DNA from: Micromonospora sp. AMSO31t
GTDB lineage: Bacteria; Actinomycetota; Actinomycetes; Mycobacteriales; Micromonosporaceae
Assembly (NCBI RefSeq): GCF_008868175.1
Contig: NZ_WBKT01000053.1
Location: forward strand, 1 to 33,974
Reading direction: 5' to 3'
Length of the DNA: 33,974 nt
Of this stretch, positions 16,292 to 26,460 are shown piece by piece. Both the position numbers and the translations under genes were made by a program. The notes below the pieces were generated by a model. The model did not search any database, was not told the DNA's origin, and worked only from the letters and a program-made list of their open reading frames with translations. How positions within the stretch are numbered: position 1 is the stretch's first letter; the number at the start of each line of letters is the position of its first letter.

Positions 16292-16498
16292 CTATTGGCC
16301 GCCTTTTTGCACGTAGCCCCTGACGAACTCCTCTGCGTTCTCCTCCAGGACGGAGTCGATCTCGTCGAGCAGGTCGTCGACGTCCTCGGTGATCTCGGCG
16401 TGCCGCTCGGCAACCTCGGGGTTGGCCTGCGCGGTGACCTCCTCGACCTCCTCGTGCGACTTGCCGGACTGGGTCTGGCCGCCTTCTTGGGTCGCCAT
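16292..16498 (-). CDS. pup: Prokaryotic ubiquitin-like protein Pup
   Basis: Pup, 68 residues, is the disordered tag attached to proteins bound for the proteasome. It ends in GGQ, so Dop must deamidate the final Gln to Glu before PafA can ligate it. The central and C-terminal part, 'DVDDLLDEIDSVLEENAEEF' followed by VRGYVQKGGQ, holds the Mpa-binding coiled-coil segment and the PafA/Dop-binding end. Acidic residues dominate, as expected. The ATG at 16498 has GGAGGAGG upstream. It heads the pup-(endonuclease remnant)-prcB-prcA unit and has its own promoter-like site after a terminator-like hairpin. Confidence 0.98.
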   Translation of the reverse strand: MATQEGGQTQSGKSHEEVEEVTAQANPEVAERHAEITEDVDDLLDEIDSVLEENAEEFVRGYVQKGGQ

Positions 16499-16514
16499 GG
16501 TGTGCCTCCTCCAC

Positions 16515-16534
16515 GATCGCCTGCGATCAACTTA
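16515..16534 (-). promoter_or_regulatory. pup promoter region: TAAGTT -10 box and a 14-base palindrome
   Basis: On the minus strand TAAGTT (16529-16534) is a good -10 box. The perfect palindrome GATCGC-AG-GCGATC (16515-16528) follows it, covering the expected start of transcription, and then comes the GGAGGAGG of pup. The palindrome could be an operator or a 5' hairpin. Confidence 0.45.
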
Positions 16535-16551
16535 CCTCGCGCCGACGACGA

Positions 16552-16592
16552 AAGGCCCGTCGCGCGCCGGGTTGCGGCACGGGACGGGCCTT
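16552..16592 (-). terminator. Hairpin between dop and pup
   Basis: AAGGCCCGTC (16552-16561) pairs exactly with GACGGGCCTT (16583-16592) around a 21-base GC-rich loop. It lies 12 bases beyond the dop stop, as expected for a terminator of the dop transcript. No T-run is present. Confidence 0.6.
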
Positions 16593-16604
16593 CCGGCATC
16601 CGGC

Positions 16605-18122
16605 TCAGCCGCCGGTCAGCATCTCCAGCAGGTCCTTGGCGGTGTCGCAGCGGTCGAAGAGCTGCCCCACGTGCGTGCGGGTGCCCCGCTCCGGCTCCAT
16701 CATCGGCACCCGGACCAGCGACTCCCGGCCCACGTCGAAGATGACCGAGTCCCAGCTCGCGGCGACCACCTCGGAGGCGTACTGGGCGAGGCAGCGGCCA
16801 CGGAAGTAGGCCCGGGTGTCCTCCGGCGGCTCGGTCATCGCCGAGCGGGTCTGCTCGTCGGTGAGCAGCGTCTTCATCGAGCCGCGCTGCACCAGCCGGT
16901 GGTAGAGGCCCTTCTCCGGCCGCACGTCCGAGTACTGCAGGTCGACCAGTTGGAGCTTGTGCGAGCCCCAGCCCAGCTTCTCCCGCTCCCGGTAGCCCTC
17001 CAGCAGCCGCAGCTTGGCCACCCAGTCGAGCTCGTCGGCGCAGAGGAAGGCGTCGCGGCCGAGCCGGTCCAGCACGCTCTCCCAGCGGTCCAGCACGTCG
17101 ACGGTCTGGGCGTCCGCGTCGGCGCCGTAGCGGTCGTCCACGAAGGACCGGACCCGCTCCAGGTAGGCCCACTGCACGTCGAGCGCGGTCAGCCTGCGGC
17201 CGTCACGCAGCCGCATGAGGTGGGTGAGCGACGGGTCGTGGCTGACCGCGCGCAGCTCGCTGACCGGGTCGGCGATGCCAAGGTCGGCACCGAGCGCCTT
17301 CTCCTCGATCATGGTGAGGATCAGCGCCGTGGTGCCGACCTTCAGGTAGGTGGAGATCTCGGAGAGGTTGGCGTCGCCGATGATGACGTGCAGCCGGCGG
17401 TACTTGTCGGCGTCGGCGTGCGGCTCGTCCCGGGTGTTGATGATGGGCCGCTTGAGGGTGGTCTCCAGCCCCACCTCGACCTCGAAGAAGTCGGCGCGCT
17501 GGGAGATCTGGAAGCCGCTCTGGCCGCCGTCCTGGCCGATGCCGACCCGCCCGGCGCCGCAGACGATCTGCCGGGTGACGAAGAACGGCGTCAGGTACGC
17601 CACGATGTCGGCGAACGGCGTCTGCCGCCGCATCAGGTAGTTCTCGTGGGAGCCGTAGCTGGCGCCCTTGTTGTCGGTGTTGTTCTTGTAGAGGTGGATC
17701 GGGTGGGTGCCCGGGATGGTGGCGGCCCGCTTGGACGCCTCGGCCATCACCCGCTCACCGGCCTTGTCCCAGCGCACCACGTCGAGGGGGTTGGTCACCT
17801 CGGGCGTGGAGTATTCGGGGTGCGCGTGGTCGACGTAGAGGCGGGCGCCGTTGGTGAGTATGACGTTGGCCAGTCCGAGATCCTCGTCGGCGAGCGCCTC
17901 GGCCGGGTCGTAGGCCGCCCCGGAGTAGGTGAAGCCGCGGGCGTCGCGCAGCGGCGACTCCTCCTCGTAGTCCCAGCGGGCCCGGCCGCCGCGGTTGAGT
18001 TCCGGCCGCGCCCCGTAGGCGTTGACCACCTGGGAGGAGGTGACCATCGGGTTGGCCCCGGCCTGGCCGGGCACGGAGATGCCGTACTCGACCTCGGTGC
18101 CCATGATCCGTCTAACGCTCAT
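16605..18122 (-). CDS. dop: Pup deamidase/depupylase Dop
   Basis: Dop, 505 residues, is the structural relative of PafA that converts the Pup C-terminal Gln to Glu and can remove Pup from substrates. It is told from PafA by the start '[15 protein letters not shown]' and the Dop-loop region after '[18 protein letters not shown]'. Shared motifs are '[17 protein letters not shown]', '[19 protein letters not shown]', '[17 protein letters not shown]' and '[19 protein letters not shown]'. The C-terminal 'RRTGHTHV...LFD' type end is replaced here by '[15 protein letters not shown]'. ATG 18122 (AGG 5 bases upstream) gives [14 protein letters not shown]; an inner ATG at the second Met is possible. The gene has its own -10-like box and sits between terminator-like hairpins, so it may be transcribed separately from mpa and pup. 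Confidence 0.97.
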   Translation of the reverse strand: MSVRRIMGTEVEYGISVPGQAGANPMVTSSQVVNAYGARPELNRGGRARWDYEEESPLRDARGFTYSGAAYDPAEALADEDLGLANVILTNGARLYVDHAHPEYSTPEVTNPLDVVRWDKAGERVMAEASKRAATIPGTHPIHLYKNNTDNKGASYGSHENYLMRRQTPFADIVAYLTPFFVTRQIVCGAGRVGIGQDGGQSGFQISQRADFFEVEVGLETTLKRPIINTRDEPHADADKYRRLHVIIGDANLSEISTYLKVGTTALILTMIEEKALGADLGIADPVSELRAVSHDPSLTHLMRLRDGRRLTALDVQWAYLERVRSFVDDRYGADADAQTVDVLDRWESVLDRLGRDAFLCADELDWVAKLRLLEGYREREKLGWGSHKLQLVDLQYSDVRPEKGLYHRLVQRGSMKTLLTDEQTRSAMTEPPEDTRAYFRGRCLAQYASEVVAASWDSVIFDVGRESLVRVPMMEPERGTRTHVGQLFDRCDTAKDLLEMLTGG

Positions 18123-18167
18123 CGACCTGCCCGCTCCGCTCGCCCGTCCCGGTCCCCCGTCACGTCG

Positions 18168-18173
18168 AGCGTA
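18168..18173 (-). promoter_or_regulatory. Candidate -10 box for dop
   Basis: TACGCT on the minus strand about 45 bases before the dop ATG, downstream of the mpa terminator hairpin. No convincing -35 is visible. Confidence 0.3.
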
Positions 18174-18255
18174 GTCGCCGTCACGCGGGATGGGGGCGCG
18201 GCGGCCCGGGGCGTCCGGTGTGGCGGGGCACGGCGCCGCGCGGGCGTGGACGCGC

Positions 18256-18288
18256 GGAGGCCCGCGGCGCGGTGCGCCGCGGGCCTCC
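18256..18288 (-). terminator. Terminator hairpin after mpa
   Basis: A perfect 15-bp stem: GGAGGCCCGCGGCGC (18256-18270), a 3-base loop, then GCGCCGCGGGCCTCC (18274-18288), located 14 bases beyond the mpa stop codon. There is no T-run, which is common in high-GC actinobacteria. Confidence 0.82.
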
Positions 18289-18302
18289 GTCGTGCCGTCG
18301 GA

Positions 18303-20084
18303 CTACAGGTACTGGCCGGTGTTGCTGGCGGTCTCGATGGACCGGCCGGCCTCGGCGCCCTTGCCGCCGGAGACGAGCGTGCGGATGTAGACGATCCGCT
18401 CGCCCTTCTTGCCGGAGATGCGCGCCCAGTCGTCGGGGTTGGTGGTGTTGGGCAGGTCCTCGTTCTCGCGGAACTCGTCGACGCAGGCGTCGAGGAGGTG
18501 CTGGAGCCGCAGGCCCTTGCGCCCGGAGGTGAGGAACTCCTTGATGGCCATCTTCTTGCCCCGGTCGACGATGTTCTGGATCATCGCGCCGGAGTTGAAG
18601 TCCTTGAAGTAGAGGACTTCCTTGTCGCCGTTGGCGTAGGTGACCTCGAGGAAGCGGTTCTCCTCGGTCTCCGAGTACATCCGCAGCACGACCGCGTCGA
18701 TCATCGCCGCCACGGTGGCCTGCGGGTCGCCGCCGTGCTCGGCCAGGTCGTCGGCGTGCAGCGGCAGCCCGGAGAGGATGTACTTGGAGAAGATGTCCTT
18801 GGCCGCCTCGGCGTCCGGCCGCTCGATCTTGATCTTCACGTCGAGCCGGCCGGGGCGCAGGATCGCCGGGTCGATCATGTCTTCCCGGTTGGAGGCGCCG
18901 ATGACGATGACGTTCTCCAGGCCCTCCACGCCGTCGATCTCGCTGAGCAGCTGCGGAACGATGGTGTTCTCCACGTCGGAGGAGACACCGGAGCCGCGGG
19001 TGCGGAAGACCGAGTCCATCTCGTCGAAGAACACGATCACCGGCGTGCCCTCACCGGCCTTCTCCCGCGCCCGCTGGAAGATCAGCCGGATGTGCCGCTC
19101 GGTCTCGCCGACGTACTTGTTGAGCAGCTCGGGGCCCTTGATGTTGAGGAAGAAGCTGGTGTGCTTCTCCTCGCCCCGCCGCTCGGCGATCTTCTTGGCC
19201 AGCGAGTTGGCCACCGCCTTGGCGATCAGCGTCTTGCCGCAGCCGGGCGGCCCGTAGAGCAGGATGCCCTTCGGCGGCCGGAGCTGGTGCTCGCGGAACA
19301 GGTCGGCGTGCAGGAACGGCAGCTCGACCGCGTCGCGGATCTGCTCGATCTGCGAGTGGAGGCCACCGATGTCGGTGTAGCCGACGTCGGGCACCTCCTC
19401 CAGGACAAGCTCCTCGACCTCGCTCTTCGGGATCCGCTCGTACGCGTACGCCGAGCGGGGCTCGATCATGAGCGAGTCGCCGGCCCGGATCGGCGAACCG
19501 ATCAGGGTCTCGGCGAGGTGCACGATCCGCTCCTCGTCGGAGTGCGAGACCACCAGCGCCCGGTCGCCCGGCGCGCCGTCGGGACCCGCGAGGATCTCCT
19601 TGAGCATCACGACCTCGCCGACCCGCTCGTAGCCGAACGCGTCGACGATGTTGAGCGCGTCGTTGAGCAGGACCTCCTGGCCCCGACGCAGCTCGTCGAC
19701 CTCGAGCGAGGGCGAGACGGCCACCCGGAGCTTGCGCCCGCCGGTGAAGACGTCCACCGTGCCGTCGTCGTGCTTGGCCAGGAAGACGCCGTAGCCGCTC
19801 GGCGGCTGGGCGAGGCGGTCGATCTCCTCCTTGAGCGTCACGATCTGCGCGCGAGCCTCCTTGAGGGTGCTCACGAGCCGTTCGTTGTTCTCGGTCAGCC
19901 GCGCCAACTGCGCCTGGGTGGCCGCCAGCCGCTCCTCGAGCTGCCGGACGTGTCGGGGGCTTTCGGTCAACTTGCGCCGCACCAGGGCGAGTTCCTCTTG
20001 AAGGAACGCAACCTGCGTGGAGAGATCGTGGGCCTCCTTCTCCCACCGTGCGGCGCGCGAGTCCGCGTCGTCGCTGCGTGCCAC
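18303..20084 (-). CDS. mpa: Proteasome-activating AAA+ ATPase Mpa/ARC
   Basis: Mpa/ARC, 593 residues, is the hexameric unfoldase that binds Pup and feeds pupylated proteins to the proteasome. The N-terminal coiled coil (about 15-75) binds Pup. Two OB folds follow (about 78-225, '[17 protein letters not shown]'). The AAA module has Walker A 'GPPGCGKT' at about 278-285 and Walker B '[12 protein letters not shown]' with Asp354-Glu355. The extreme C-terminus is GQYL, the QYL motif that docks into PrcA pockets. The GTG at 20084 has GGGGAGG upstream; the open frame further 5' is the antisense of the ferredoxin region and is not protein. A TAGTGT box at 20122-20127 is a possible -10. Confidence 0.98.
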   Translation of the reverse strand: MARSDDADSRAARWEKEAHDLSTQVAFLQEELALVRRKLTESPRHVRQLEERLAATQAQLARLTENNERLVSTLKEARAQIVTLKEEIDRLAQPPSGYGVFLAKHDDGTVDVFTGGRKLRVAVSPSLEVDELRRGQEVLLNDALNIVDAFGYERVGEVVMLKEILAGPDGAPGDRALVVSHSDEERIVHLAETLIGSPIRAGDSLMIEPRSAYAYERIPKSEVEELVLEEVPDVGYTDIGGLHSQIEQIRDAVELPFLHADLFREHQLRPPKGILLYGPPGCGKTLIAKAVANSLAKKIAERRGEEKHTSFFLNIKGPELLNKYVGETERHIRLIFQRAREKAGEGTPVIVFFDEMDSVFRTRGSGVSSDVENTIVPQLLSEIDGVEGLENVIVIGASNREDMIDPAILRPGRLDVKIKIERPDAEAAKDIFSKYILSGLPLHADDLAEHGGDPQATVAAMIDAVVLRMYSETEENRFLEVTYANGDKEVLYFKDFNSGAMIQNIVDRGKKMAIKEFLTSGRKGLRLQHLLDACVDEFRENEDLPNTTNPDDWARISGKKGERIVYIRTLVSGGKGAEAGRSIETASNTGQYL

Positions 20085-20220
20085 GTCCCACCTCCCCGGG
20101 GGGCTTGAACGTTCTGACCTAACACTAGCCGCTATGAGCCCGATTCGGTCCTCCGCAACGCGCTCGTCACCGAAGCTTGATCGCCAAGGGCTGGTCGTCG
20201 GGCGGGTACGGGCGTTCGGG

Positions 20221-20226
20221 TACCGT
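20221..20226 (+). promoter_or_regulatory. -10 box for the ferredoxin leader ORF
   Basis: TACCGT, then 6 bases (CGGAGC), then GTG at 20233, which opens a ten-codon ORF. Spacing and hexamer match the other leaderless starts in this window. Confidence 0.5.
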
Positions 20227-20232
20227 CGGAGC

Positions 20233-20265
20233 GTGGGACGGGAGAACATGGGGGGTGCTTCGTGA
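20233..20265 (+). CDS. Ten-codon leader ORF overlapping the ferredoxin start
   Basis: GTG at 20233 opens [10 protein letters not shown] and stops at TGA 20263-20265, which overlaps the ferredoxin GTG (20262) as GTGA. A TACCGT -10 box lies 6 bases before this GTG, so a leaderless transcript would begin with this mini-ORF and translation could pass to the ferredoxin by termination-reinitiation. The peptide itself need not have a function. The alternative is that 20233-20261 is just a 5' leader with the weak GGGGGTG as ribosome-binding site. Confidence 0.4.
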   Translation: MGRENMGGAS

Positions 20266-20555
20266 CCGACGTCGCGACGGACCAGCTGCAGGTCTGGGTC
20301 GATCAGGACCTGTGCACGGGTGACGGCCTGTGCGTGCAGTACGCGCCGGAGGTCTTCGAGTTCGACGTCGACGGCCTCGCGTACGTCAAGGGGTCGGACG
20401 GCGAGCTGCGCCAGGCCCCGGGCGCCCGGGTGGACGTGCCGGAGCACCTGCGCCTTGAGGTGATCGACTCGGCGAAGGAGTGCCCGGGCGAGTGCATCCA
20501 CGTGGTGCGCGCCCGCGACGGCGCCGAGGTGGCCGGCCCGGAGGCCGACGACTGA
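20262..20555 (+). CDS. Ferredoxin (single 3Fe-4S or Asp-ligated 4Fe-4S cluster)
   Basis: A 97-residue soluble ferredoxin. Cys18, Cys24 and Cys74 fit the C-x5-C...CP pattern of P450-type ferredoxins ('[19 protein letters not shown]' and '[11 protein letters not shown]'). Asp21 stands where a 4Fe-4S ferredoxin would have its second Cys, so the cluster is 3Fe-4S or an Asp-ligated 4Fe-4S. Cys78 is an extra Cys. It transfers single electrons; no P450 or reductase gene is in the window, so the partner is unknown. GTG at 20262 is overlapped by a ten-codon leader ORF. A ferredoxin next to the proteasome ATPase gene is common in this group of actinobacteria. Confidence 0.9.
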   Translation: MTDVATDQLQVWVDQDLCTGDGLCVQYAPEVFEFDVDGLAYVKGSDGELRQAPGARVDVPEHLRLEVIDSAKECPGECIHVVRARDGAEVAGPEADD

Positions 20556-20570
20556 GCTGACGGACACGAC

Positions 20571-20598
20571 GGGCCGGGAACCGGGAGGTTTCCGGCCC
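20571..20598. terminator. Terminator hairpin between ferredoxin and the unknown minus-strand gene
   Basis: GGGCCGGGAACC (20571-20582), a GGGA tetraloop of GNRA type, then GGTTTCCGGCCC (20587-20598): a 12-bp stem with one G-T wobble, 15 bases after the ferredoxin stop and 10 from the convergent gene's stop. Confidence 0.82.
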
Positions 20599-20608
20599 GC
20601 GGTGTCTC

Positions 20609-21181
20609 TCAGAGCATGGGGCGGCCGACGACCGAGGCGACCAGCCGGGCGAACTCCTCCAGCCGGGCGATCTGCCCGGCGCCGCCGTCGTCGAGGGTCT
20701 TGCCGAAGCGCAGCGCGTCGTGCCGGGGCGCGCCGGCCATCTCGTCGCTGGGCGGCGCCTCGTCCAGCGAGCTGAGCAGCAGGTAGACGTCGATGCTGTC
20801 GACCCGGACCTCGCCGTTGTCGGCCCGGGTGAGCCGCCGGCGGCAGCCGACCTCGGTGACGGTGGAGACCGGCACCACCCGCAGCGAGGAGGTCATCGAG
20901 CCGGCCGGCCCCTCCCCCGGCGGGACGTCCTCGCCGTGCCAGAGCACGAGCCGGCTGCCGTCGCAGACGACGACCTCCTGCCACACGCCGTTGACCTCGT
21001 TGACGAAGCGTTCCAGGGTGAAGCCGAGCACGGAGGCGCCGCGCAGCACCCCGCCGAGGGCGTCCAGGGCGATGTCGGGGTCGCGCAGGTAGGCCCGGGC
21101 GGCCGACTCCAGATCGGTGTAGGGCGACCAGTCGGGAAAGACGGCGGGCAGGTCCCCGTTGCCGTAGCCCGGGTTGCTCAT
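20609..21181 (-). CDS. Conserved-looking actinobacterial protein of unknown function
   Basis: A 190-residue soluble protein I do not recognise. It has a Gly/Pro-rich N-terminus, then '[20 protein letters not shown]', a beta-rich middle ('[20 protein letters not shown]', '[17 protein letters not shown]', '[18 protein letters not shown]') and a C-terminal helix '[18 protein letters not shown]'. There is no signal peptide or membrane helix. ATG 21181 is chosen for its GGGAGG upstream and because the frame before it is not protein-like; it overlaps a 30-residue ORF as ATGA. Located between the ferredoxin gene and trmI, on the same strand as trmI and 167 bases downstream of it. Confidence 0.75.
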   Translation of the reverse strand: MSNPGYGNGDLPAVFPDWSPYTDLESAARAYLRDPDIALDALGGVLRGASVLGFTLERFVNEVNGVWQEVVVCDGSRLVLWHGEDVPPGEGPAGSMTSSLRVVPVSTVTEVGCRRRLTRADNGEVRVDSIDVYLLLSSLDEAPPSDEMAGAPRHDALRFGKTLDDGGAGQIARLEEFARLVASVVGRPML

Positions 21182-21314
21182 GCCACCGCCTCCCGGCCCG
21201 TACGCCGCCGCCGGTCCGGACCGCCGGGGCGGGCGCGGCGCCCGCCGCGTGCCCCGATCCGCTCGCTCATGCCACCGTCTCCACCCGCTCGGTGTGGTCC
21301 CCGCCGGAACCCAT
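21178..21314 (-). other. Two chained mini-ORFs leading into the unknown gene
   Basis: ATG 21314 opens a 15-residue ORF (MGSGGDHTERVETVA) that stops at 21267. Its stop overlaps the ATG at 21270 of a 30-residue Arg-rich ORF ([10 protein letters not shown], stop 21178). That stop in turn overlaps the ATG at 21181 of the 190-residue gene. Both junctions are ATGA within the same 12-mer GGTGGCATGAGC (minus-strand copies at 21265-21276 and 21176-21187). The chain may allow coupled translation, or the repeated 12-mer may reflect a duplicated start region. Confidence 0.4.
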
Positions 21315-21348
21315 GATCCGCCCGCTCCTACCCGTCCGCGCGGCGGGG

Positions 21349-23457
<2,109 letters not shown>

Positions 23458-23512
23458 CGCGGGGCCGATCATGCCGCGGTGCGGCGACGGCAGCCCTGTC
23501 ACACCGGTGCCC

Positions 23513-23518
23513 TAACCT
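23513..23518 (+). promoter_or_regulatory. -10 box for leaderless RecB-like nuclease gene
   Basis: TAACCT, 7 bases (TCCGGGC), then the ATG at 23526; no Shine-Dalgarno. Confidence 0.6.
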
Positions 23519-23525
23519 TCCGGGC

Positions 23526-24434
23526 ATGACGGCGGAACCGGTGATCGACACGCAGCCCGACCCGACGGCCGCGGCGCCCACGGTGCGGGCGTCGCTGTCG
23601 CCGTCGCGGGCGGCCGACTTCAAGACCTGCCCGCTGCTCTACCGGTTCCGCAGCATCGACCGGCTGCCCGAGCGACCCACCGTGGAGCAGGTCCGGGGCA
23701 CGTTGGTGCACGCCGTGCTGGAGCGGCTGTTCGACCTGCCAGCGGGCGCCCGCACCCCGGAGTCGGCCGGCGACCTGGTCGCCCCGCAGTGGGACCGGCT
23801 GGTCACCGAGCAGCCGGAGCTGGCGACGCTGTTCGCCGAGGGCGACACGGCCGCCGTGGAGGGGTTCCTCCGCTCGGCGGCGGCGCTGCTGGAGGGCTAC
23901 TTCGCGGTGGAGGACCCGCGCCGGCTGGAGCCGGCCGAGCGGGAGGCGCTGATCTCCGCGGTGGTCGACGACGAGTTGCTCATCCGGGGCTACCTCGACC
24001 GGCTCGACGTGGCGCCCGACGGCGCCCTGCGGGTGGTCGACTACAAGACCGGCGGCGCCCCGCGCGAGGCGTTCGAGGCGCGGGCGCTGTTCCAGCTCAA
24101 GTTCTACGCCCTGGTGCTGTGGCGGACCCGGGGGGTGGTGCCGCGGGTGCTGCGGCTGCTCTACCTCAAGGACGCCGAGGTGTGCGACTACTCCCCCGAC
24201 GCCGACGAGCTGCTGCGCTTCGAGCGCACGGTGGTGGCGCTCTGGCAGGCCATCGAGCAGGCCACCGCCCGGCAGGACTTCCGGCCCCGGCCGAGCCGGC
24301 TCTGCGACTGGTGCAGCCACCAGGCGCTGTGCCCCAGCTTCGGCGGCACCCCGCCGCCGTTCCCGGTGGCCGGGCCGGCCGACCCGCTCACCGACGCCCG
24401 GTCCCGGCCGGCCGCGCCCGGCGCGGACGAGTGA
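23526..24434 (+). CDS. RecB-family PD-(D/E)XK exonuclease with Fe-S cysteines
   Basis: A 302-residue nuclease of the RecB/AddB/Cas4-like family. Motifs in order: 'DFKTCPLLYRFRSID' (Cys35), 'GTLVHAVLERLF' (His62), 'IRGYLDRLD' (catalytic Asp), 'RVVDYKTGG' (Asp172, Lys174), 'FQLKFYALVLWR', and 'LCDWCSHQALCPSF' (Cys260, Cys263, Cys269). One Cys near the start and three near the end fit the 4Fe-4S arrangement of AddB and Cas4. The enzyme should act on DNA ends in the cytoplasm, perhaps in repair; there is no helicase partner or CRISPR array here, so Cas4 is unlikely. The homologue sits by trmI in mycobacteria (Rv2119), so the linkage is old. Ends 1 base before a hairpin. Confidence 0.92.
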   Translation: MTAEPVIDTQPDPTAAAPTVRASLSPSRAADFKTCPLLYRFRSIDRLPERPTVEQVRGTLVHAVLERLFDLPAGARTPESAGDLVAPQWDRLVTEQPELATLFAEGDTAAVEGFLRSAAALLEGYFAVEDPRRLEPAEREALISAVVDDELLIRGYLDRLDVAPDGALRVVDYKTGGAPREAFEARALFQLKFYALVLWRTRGVVPRVLRLLYLKDAEVCDYSPDADELLRFERTVVALWQAIEQATARQDFRPRPSRLCDWCSHQALCPSFGGTPPPFPVAGPADPLTDARSRPAAPGADE

Positions 24435-24435
24435 C

Positions 24436-24455
24436 CCTCCTCCTCGCGGAGGAGG
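24436..24455 (+). terminator. Hairpin just after the RecB-like gene
   Basis: CCTCCTCC (24436-24443), loop TCGC, then GGAGGAGG (24448-24455): a perfect 8-bp stem that starts 2 bases after the stop codon. Confidence 0.6.
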
Positions 24456-24498
24456 CCGGGTTCGGCATCGGCGACGAGGACGCGCCCCGGGCGGCGGC

Positions 24499-24504
24499 TA
24501 GCGT
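24499..24504 (+). promoter_or_regulatory. -10 box for leaderless histidine kinase gene
   Basis: TAGCGT, 6 bases, then the ATG at 24511. A GGAG is present but only 1 base from the ATG, too close to serve as a ribosome-binding site. Confidence 0.55.
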
Positions 24505-24510
24505 CGGAGC

Positions 24511-25704
24511 ATGACCAACCGGCTGCGCGCGTGGGCGCGGGACCGGCCGCTGGCCGTGGACGCCGGCGCGGCCGTGGCGCTGGCGCTCGTGGACGCGGCG
24601 TTCCTGCTGCTGACCCCGCGGGAGCTGCGACCCGAGCAGATCTGGGCGGCGCTGGGCTGGAGCGTGGTCTGCGCCGCCCCGGTGGTGATCCGCCGGGTCG
24701 CCCCGTGGCCGGCGGTGGGCGCGGCGGTGGCCACGCTGGCCGTGCCGGTGCTGTTCGCGCTGGCGCCCACCACCCAGGGGCTGACCTTCGTGGTGCTCAC
24801 CTACACCATGGCGGCGCACCGGCCGCTGCGCTCGGCGTCGGTGGCCGGGCTGCTGCTCTGGGTGCCGGTGGTGCTGGCGAACGTGGTCGCGCCGCTGGAC
24901 GGGGTGCTCGACATGGGCCCCGGCGTGCTGGTGCTCGACAACCTGCTGACCGCGTCGGTGGCGTTCGCGGTGGGCCGGGCCGTGCAGGCCCGCAGGCAGT
25001 CCACCCGGATGCTGCGGGAGCGGGCCCGCATCGCCGAGGCCACCCAGCGGTCGTTGACCGAGCAGGCGGTCGCCGACGAGCGGCGCCGGATCGCCCGGGA
25101 GTTGCACGACGTGGTGGCCCACCACGTCAGCGTGATGGGCGTGCTGGCCACCGGGGCGCGCCGGGTGTTGCGCCGGGACCCGGACGCGGCGGACGAGGCG
25201 ATGGCCACGGTCGAGGAGACCGGCCGGGCCACCCTGCGGGAGCTGCGCCGACTGCTGGACGTACTGCGCACCGATGCCGAACCGGCCGCCGAGCTGACCC
25301 CGCAGCCGGGGCTGACCGGCATCGAGGCGCTGGTCGAGCAGGTCCGCGACGCCGGGCTGCCGGTCACGCTGCGGGTCGACGGCACGCCGGGGCCGATGGA
25401 GGACGGGGTGGCGTTGACCGTCTACCGGATCGTGCAGGAGGCGCTGACCAACGCGCTCAAGCACGCCGGCCGGGCCACCGCGCTGGTGCGGCTCACGGTC
25501 ACCCCCGGCTTCCTGGCCGTGGAGGTCACCGACACCGGACGCGGTCCGGCGCCGGTGGCCGACCGGATCGGGCACGGTCTGGTCGGCATGCGGGAGCGGG
25601 TCGCCCTCTACGGTGGGGTTCTGCGGACCGGCCCGCGGCCGGGCGGCGGCTTCCGGGTGTACGCGCGGATTCCGCTGGAGCCGGCCGGGGCGGTCCCGGC
25701 GTGA
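24511..25704 (+). CDS. NarL-type sensor histidine kinase
   Basis: A 397-residue membrane kinase. Residues about 15-155 hold several hydrophobic segments with short loops and no large extracellular domain, so the signal is probably sensed in or at the membrane. The HisKA_3 dimer/phosphoacceptor region reads 'ERRRIARELHDVVAHHVSVM', with His199 as the likely phosphorylation site. The ATPase domain has the N-box 'QEALTNALKHAG', G1 'VTDTGRGPAP' and G2 'GHGLVGMRERVALYGG'. It precedes a LuxR-type response regulator by 28 bases and an ABC exporter by about 1 kb. Such sets in actinobacteria often sense cell-envelope stress or antimicrobial peptides; the ligand is unknown. Confidence 0.93.
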   Translation: MTNRLRAWARDRPLAVDAGAAVALALVDAAFLLLTPRELRPEQIWAALGWSVVCAAPVVIRRVAPWPAVGAAVATLAVPVLFALAPTTQGLTFVVLTYTMAAHRPLRSASVAGLLLWVPVVLANVVAPLDGVLDMGPGVLVLDNLLTASVAFAVGRAVQARRQSTRMLRERARIAEATQRSLTEQAVADERRRIARELHDVVAHHVSVMGVLATGARRVLRRDPDAADEAMATVEETGRATLRELRRLLDVLRTDAEPAAELTPQPGLTGIEALVEQVRDAGLPVTLRVDGTPGPMEDGVALTVYRIVQEALTNALKHAGRATALVRLTVTPGFLAVEVTDTGRGPAPVADRIGHGLVGMRERVALYGGVLRTGPRPGGGFRVYARIPLEPAGAVPA

Positions 25705-25732
25705 CCGGCGCCCGGCCGAACGAGGGAGACCG

Positions 25733-26416
25733 ATGACCGACAGCACCGCCGGCCGACCGGTGCGGATCCTGCTCGCCGACGACCAGCCGCTGCTGCGGAC
25801 CGGCTTCCGGATGGTGCTGGGCACCGAGGACGACCTGGACATCGTGGCCGAGGCCGGCGACGGGGTGGAGGCGGTGGAGCTGTCCCGGCGGCTGCTGCCG
25901 GACGTGGTGCTCATGGACATCCGGATGCCGCGGATGGACGGGGTGGCGGCCACCCGGGCGATCGTGGACGCCCGCCTGCCGGTGCGGGTGCTCATCCTCA
26001 CCACCTTCGACCTGGACGAGTACGTGGTGGGCGCGCTGCGCGCCGGGGCGAGCGGCTTCCTGGCCGAGGACGTGCCGGCCGAGGACCTGGTGACCGCGAT
26101 CCGGACGGTGGCGGCCGGGGAGGCGGTGGTGGCGCCGCGGATCCTGCGCCGGCTGCTGGACCGCTTCGCCGACGTGCTGCCCGACCCGGCGGCCACCCCG
26201 CCGAAGGCGTTGAACACGCTGACCGAGCGGGAGCGGGAGGTGCTCGTGCAGGTGGCACGCGGGTTGTCCAACGCCGAGATCGCCCGGGCGCTGTCGGTGA
26301 GCGAGACCACCGTGAAGACCCATGTCGGGCACGTGCTGACCAAGCTGGGGCTGCGCGACCGGGTGCAGGCGGTGGTGCTGGCGTACGAGACGGGCCTGGT
26401 CCGTCCCGGCGGGTGA
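25733..26416 (+). CDS. LuxR/NarL-family response regulator (receiver Lys replaced by Glu)
   Basis: A 227-residue two-component regulator. The receiver domain begins 'VRILLADDQPLLRTGFRMVL', with Asp62 as the phosphorylation site in 'VVLMDIRMPRMDG' and Thr90/Thr91 in 'LTTFD'. The conserved Lys of the usual 'FLLKD' is Glu112 here ('GFLAEDVPAEDL'). The LuxR-type HTH is at about 162-220 ('LTEREREVLVQVARGLSNAE', 'TVKTHVGHVLTKLGLRDRV'). ATG 25733 has GAGGGAG upstream. It is cotranscribed with the kinase, and its likely targets are the dyads ahead of the ABC exporter. The Lys-to-Glu change may alter phosphorylation-dependent switching (see findings). Confidence 0.93.
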   Translation: MTDSTAGRPVRILLADDQPLLRTGFRMVLGTEDDLDIVAEAGDGVEAVELSRRLLPDVVLMDIRMPRMDGVAATRAIVDARLPVRVLILTTFDLDEYVVGALRAGASGFLAEDVPAEDLVTAIRTVAAGEAVVAPRILRRLLDRFADVLPDPAATPPKALNTLTEREREVLVQVARGLSNAEIARALSVSETTVKTHVGHVLTKLGLRDRVQAVVLAYETGLVRPGG

Positions 26417-26460
26417 GGTGGCACCGGTCACCTACCGTGACCATCGGCGGCGCGGCGGGG

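Noticed and set aside
16389..20108. Long plus-strand frame opposite dop and mpa
   Set aside because: Antisense shadow of two genes fixed by strong motifs; composition follows the codon bias of the true strand.
20085..20984. Upstream extension of mpa
   Set aside because: It overlaps the divergent ferredoxin gene and is not protein-like; GTG 20084 has a strong ribosome-binding site and matches the family start.
23526..24434. RecB-like nuclease as a Cas4 protein
   Set aside because: The motifs would fit Cas4, but no CRISPR repeats or other cas genes are present and the trmI linkage is that of a housekeeping nuclease.
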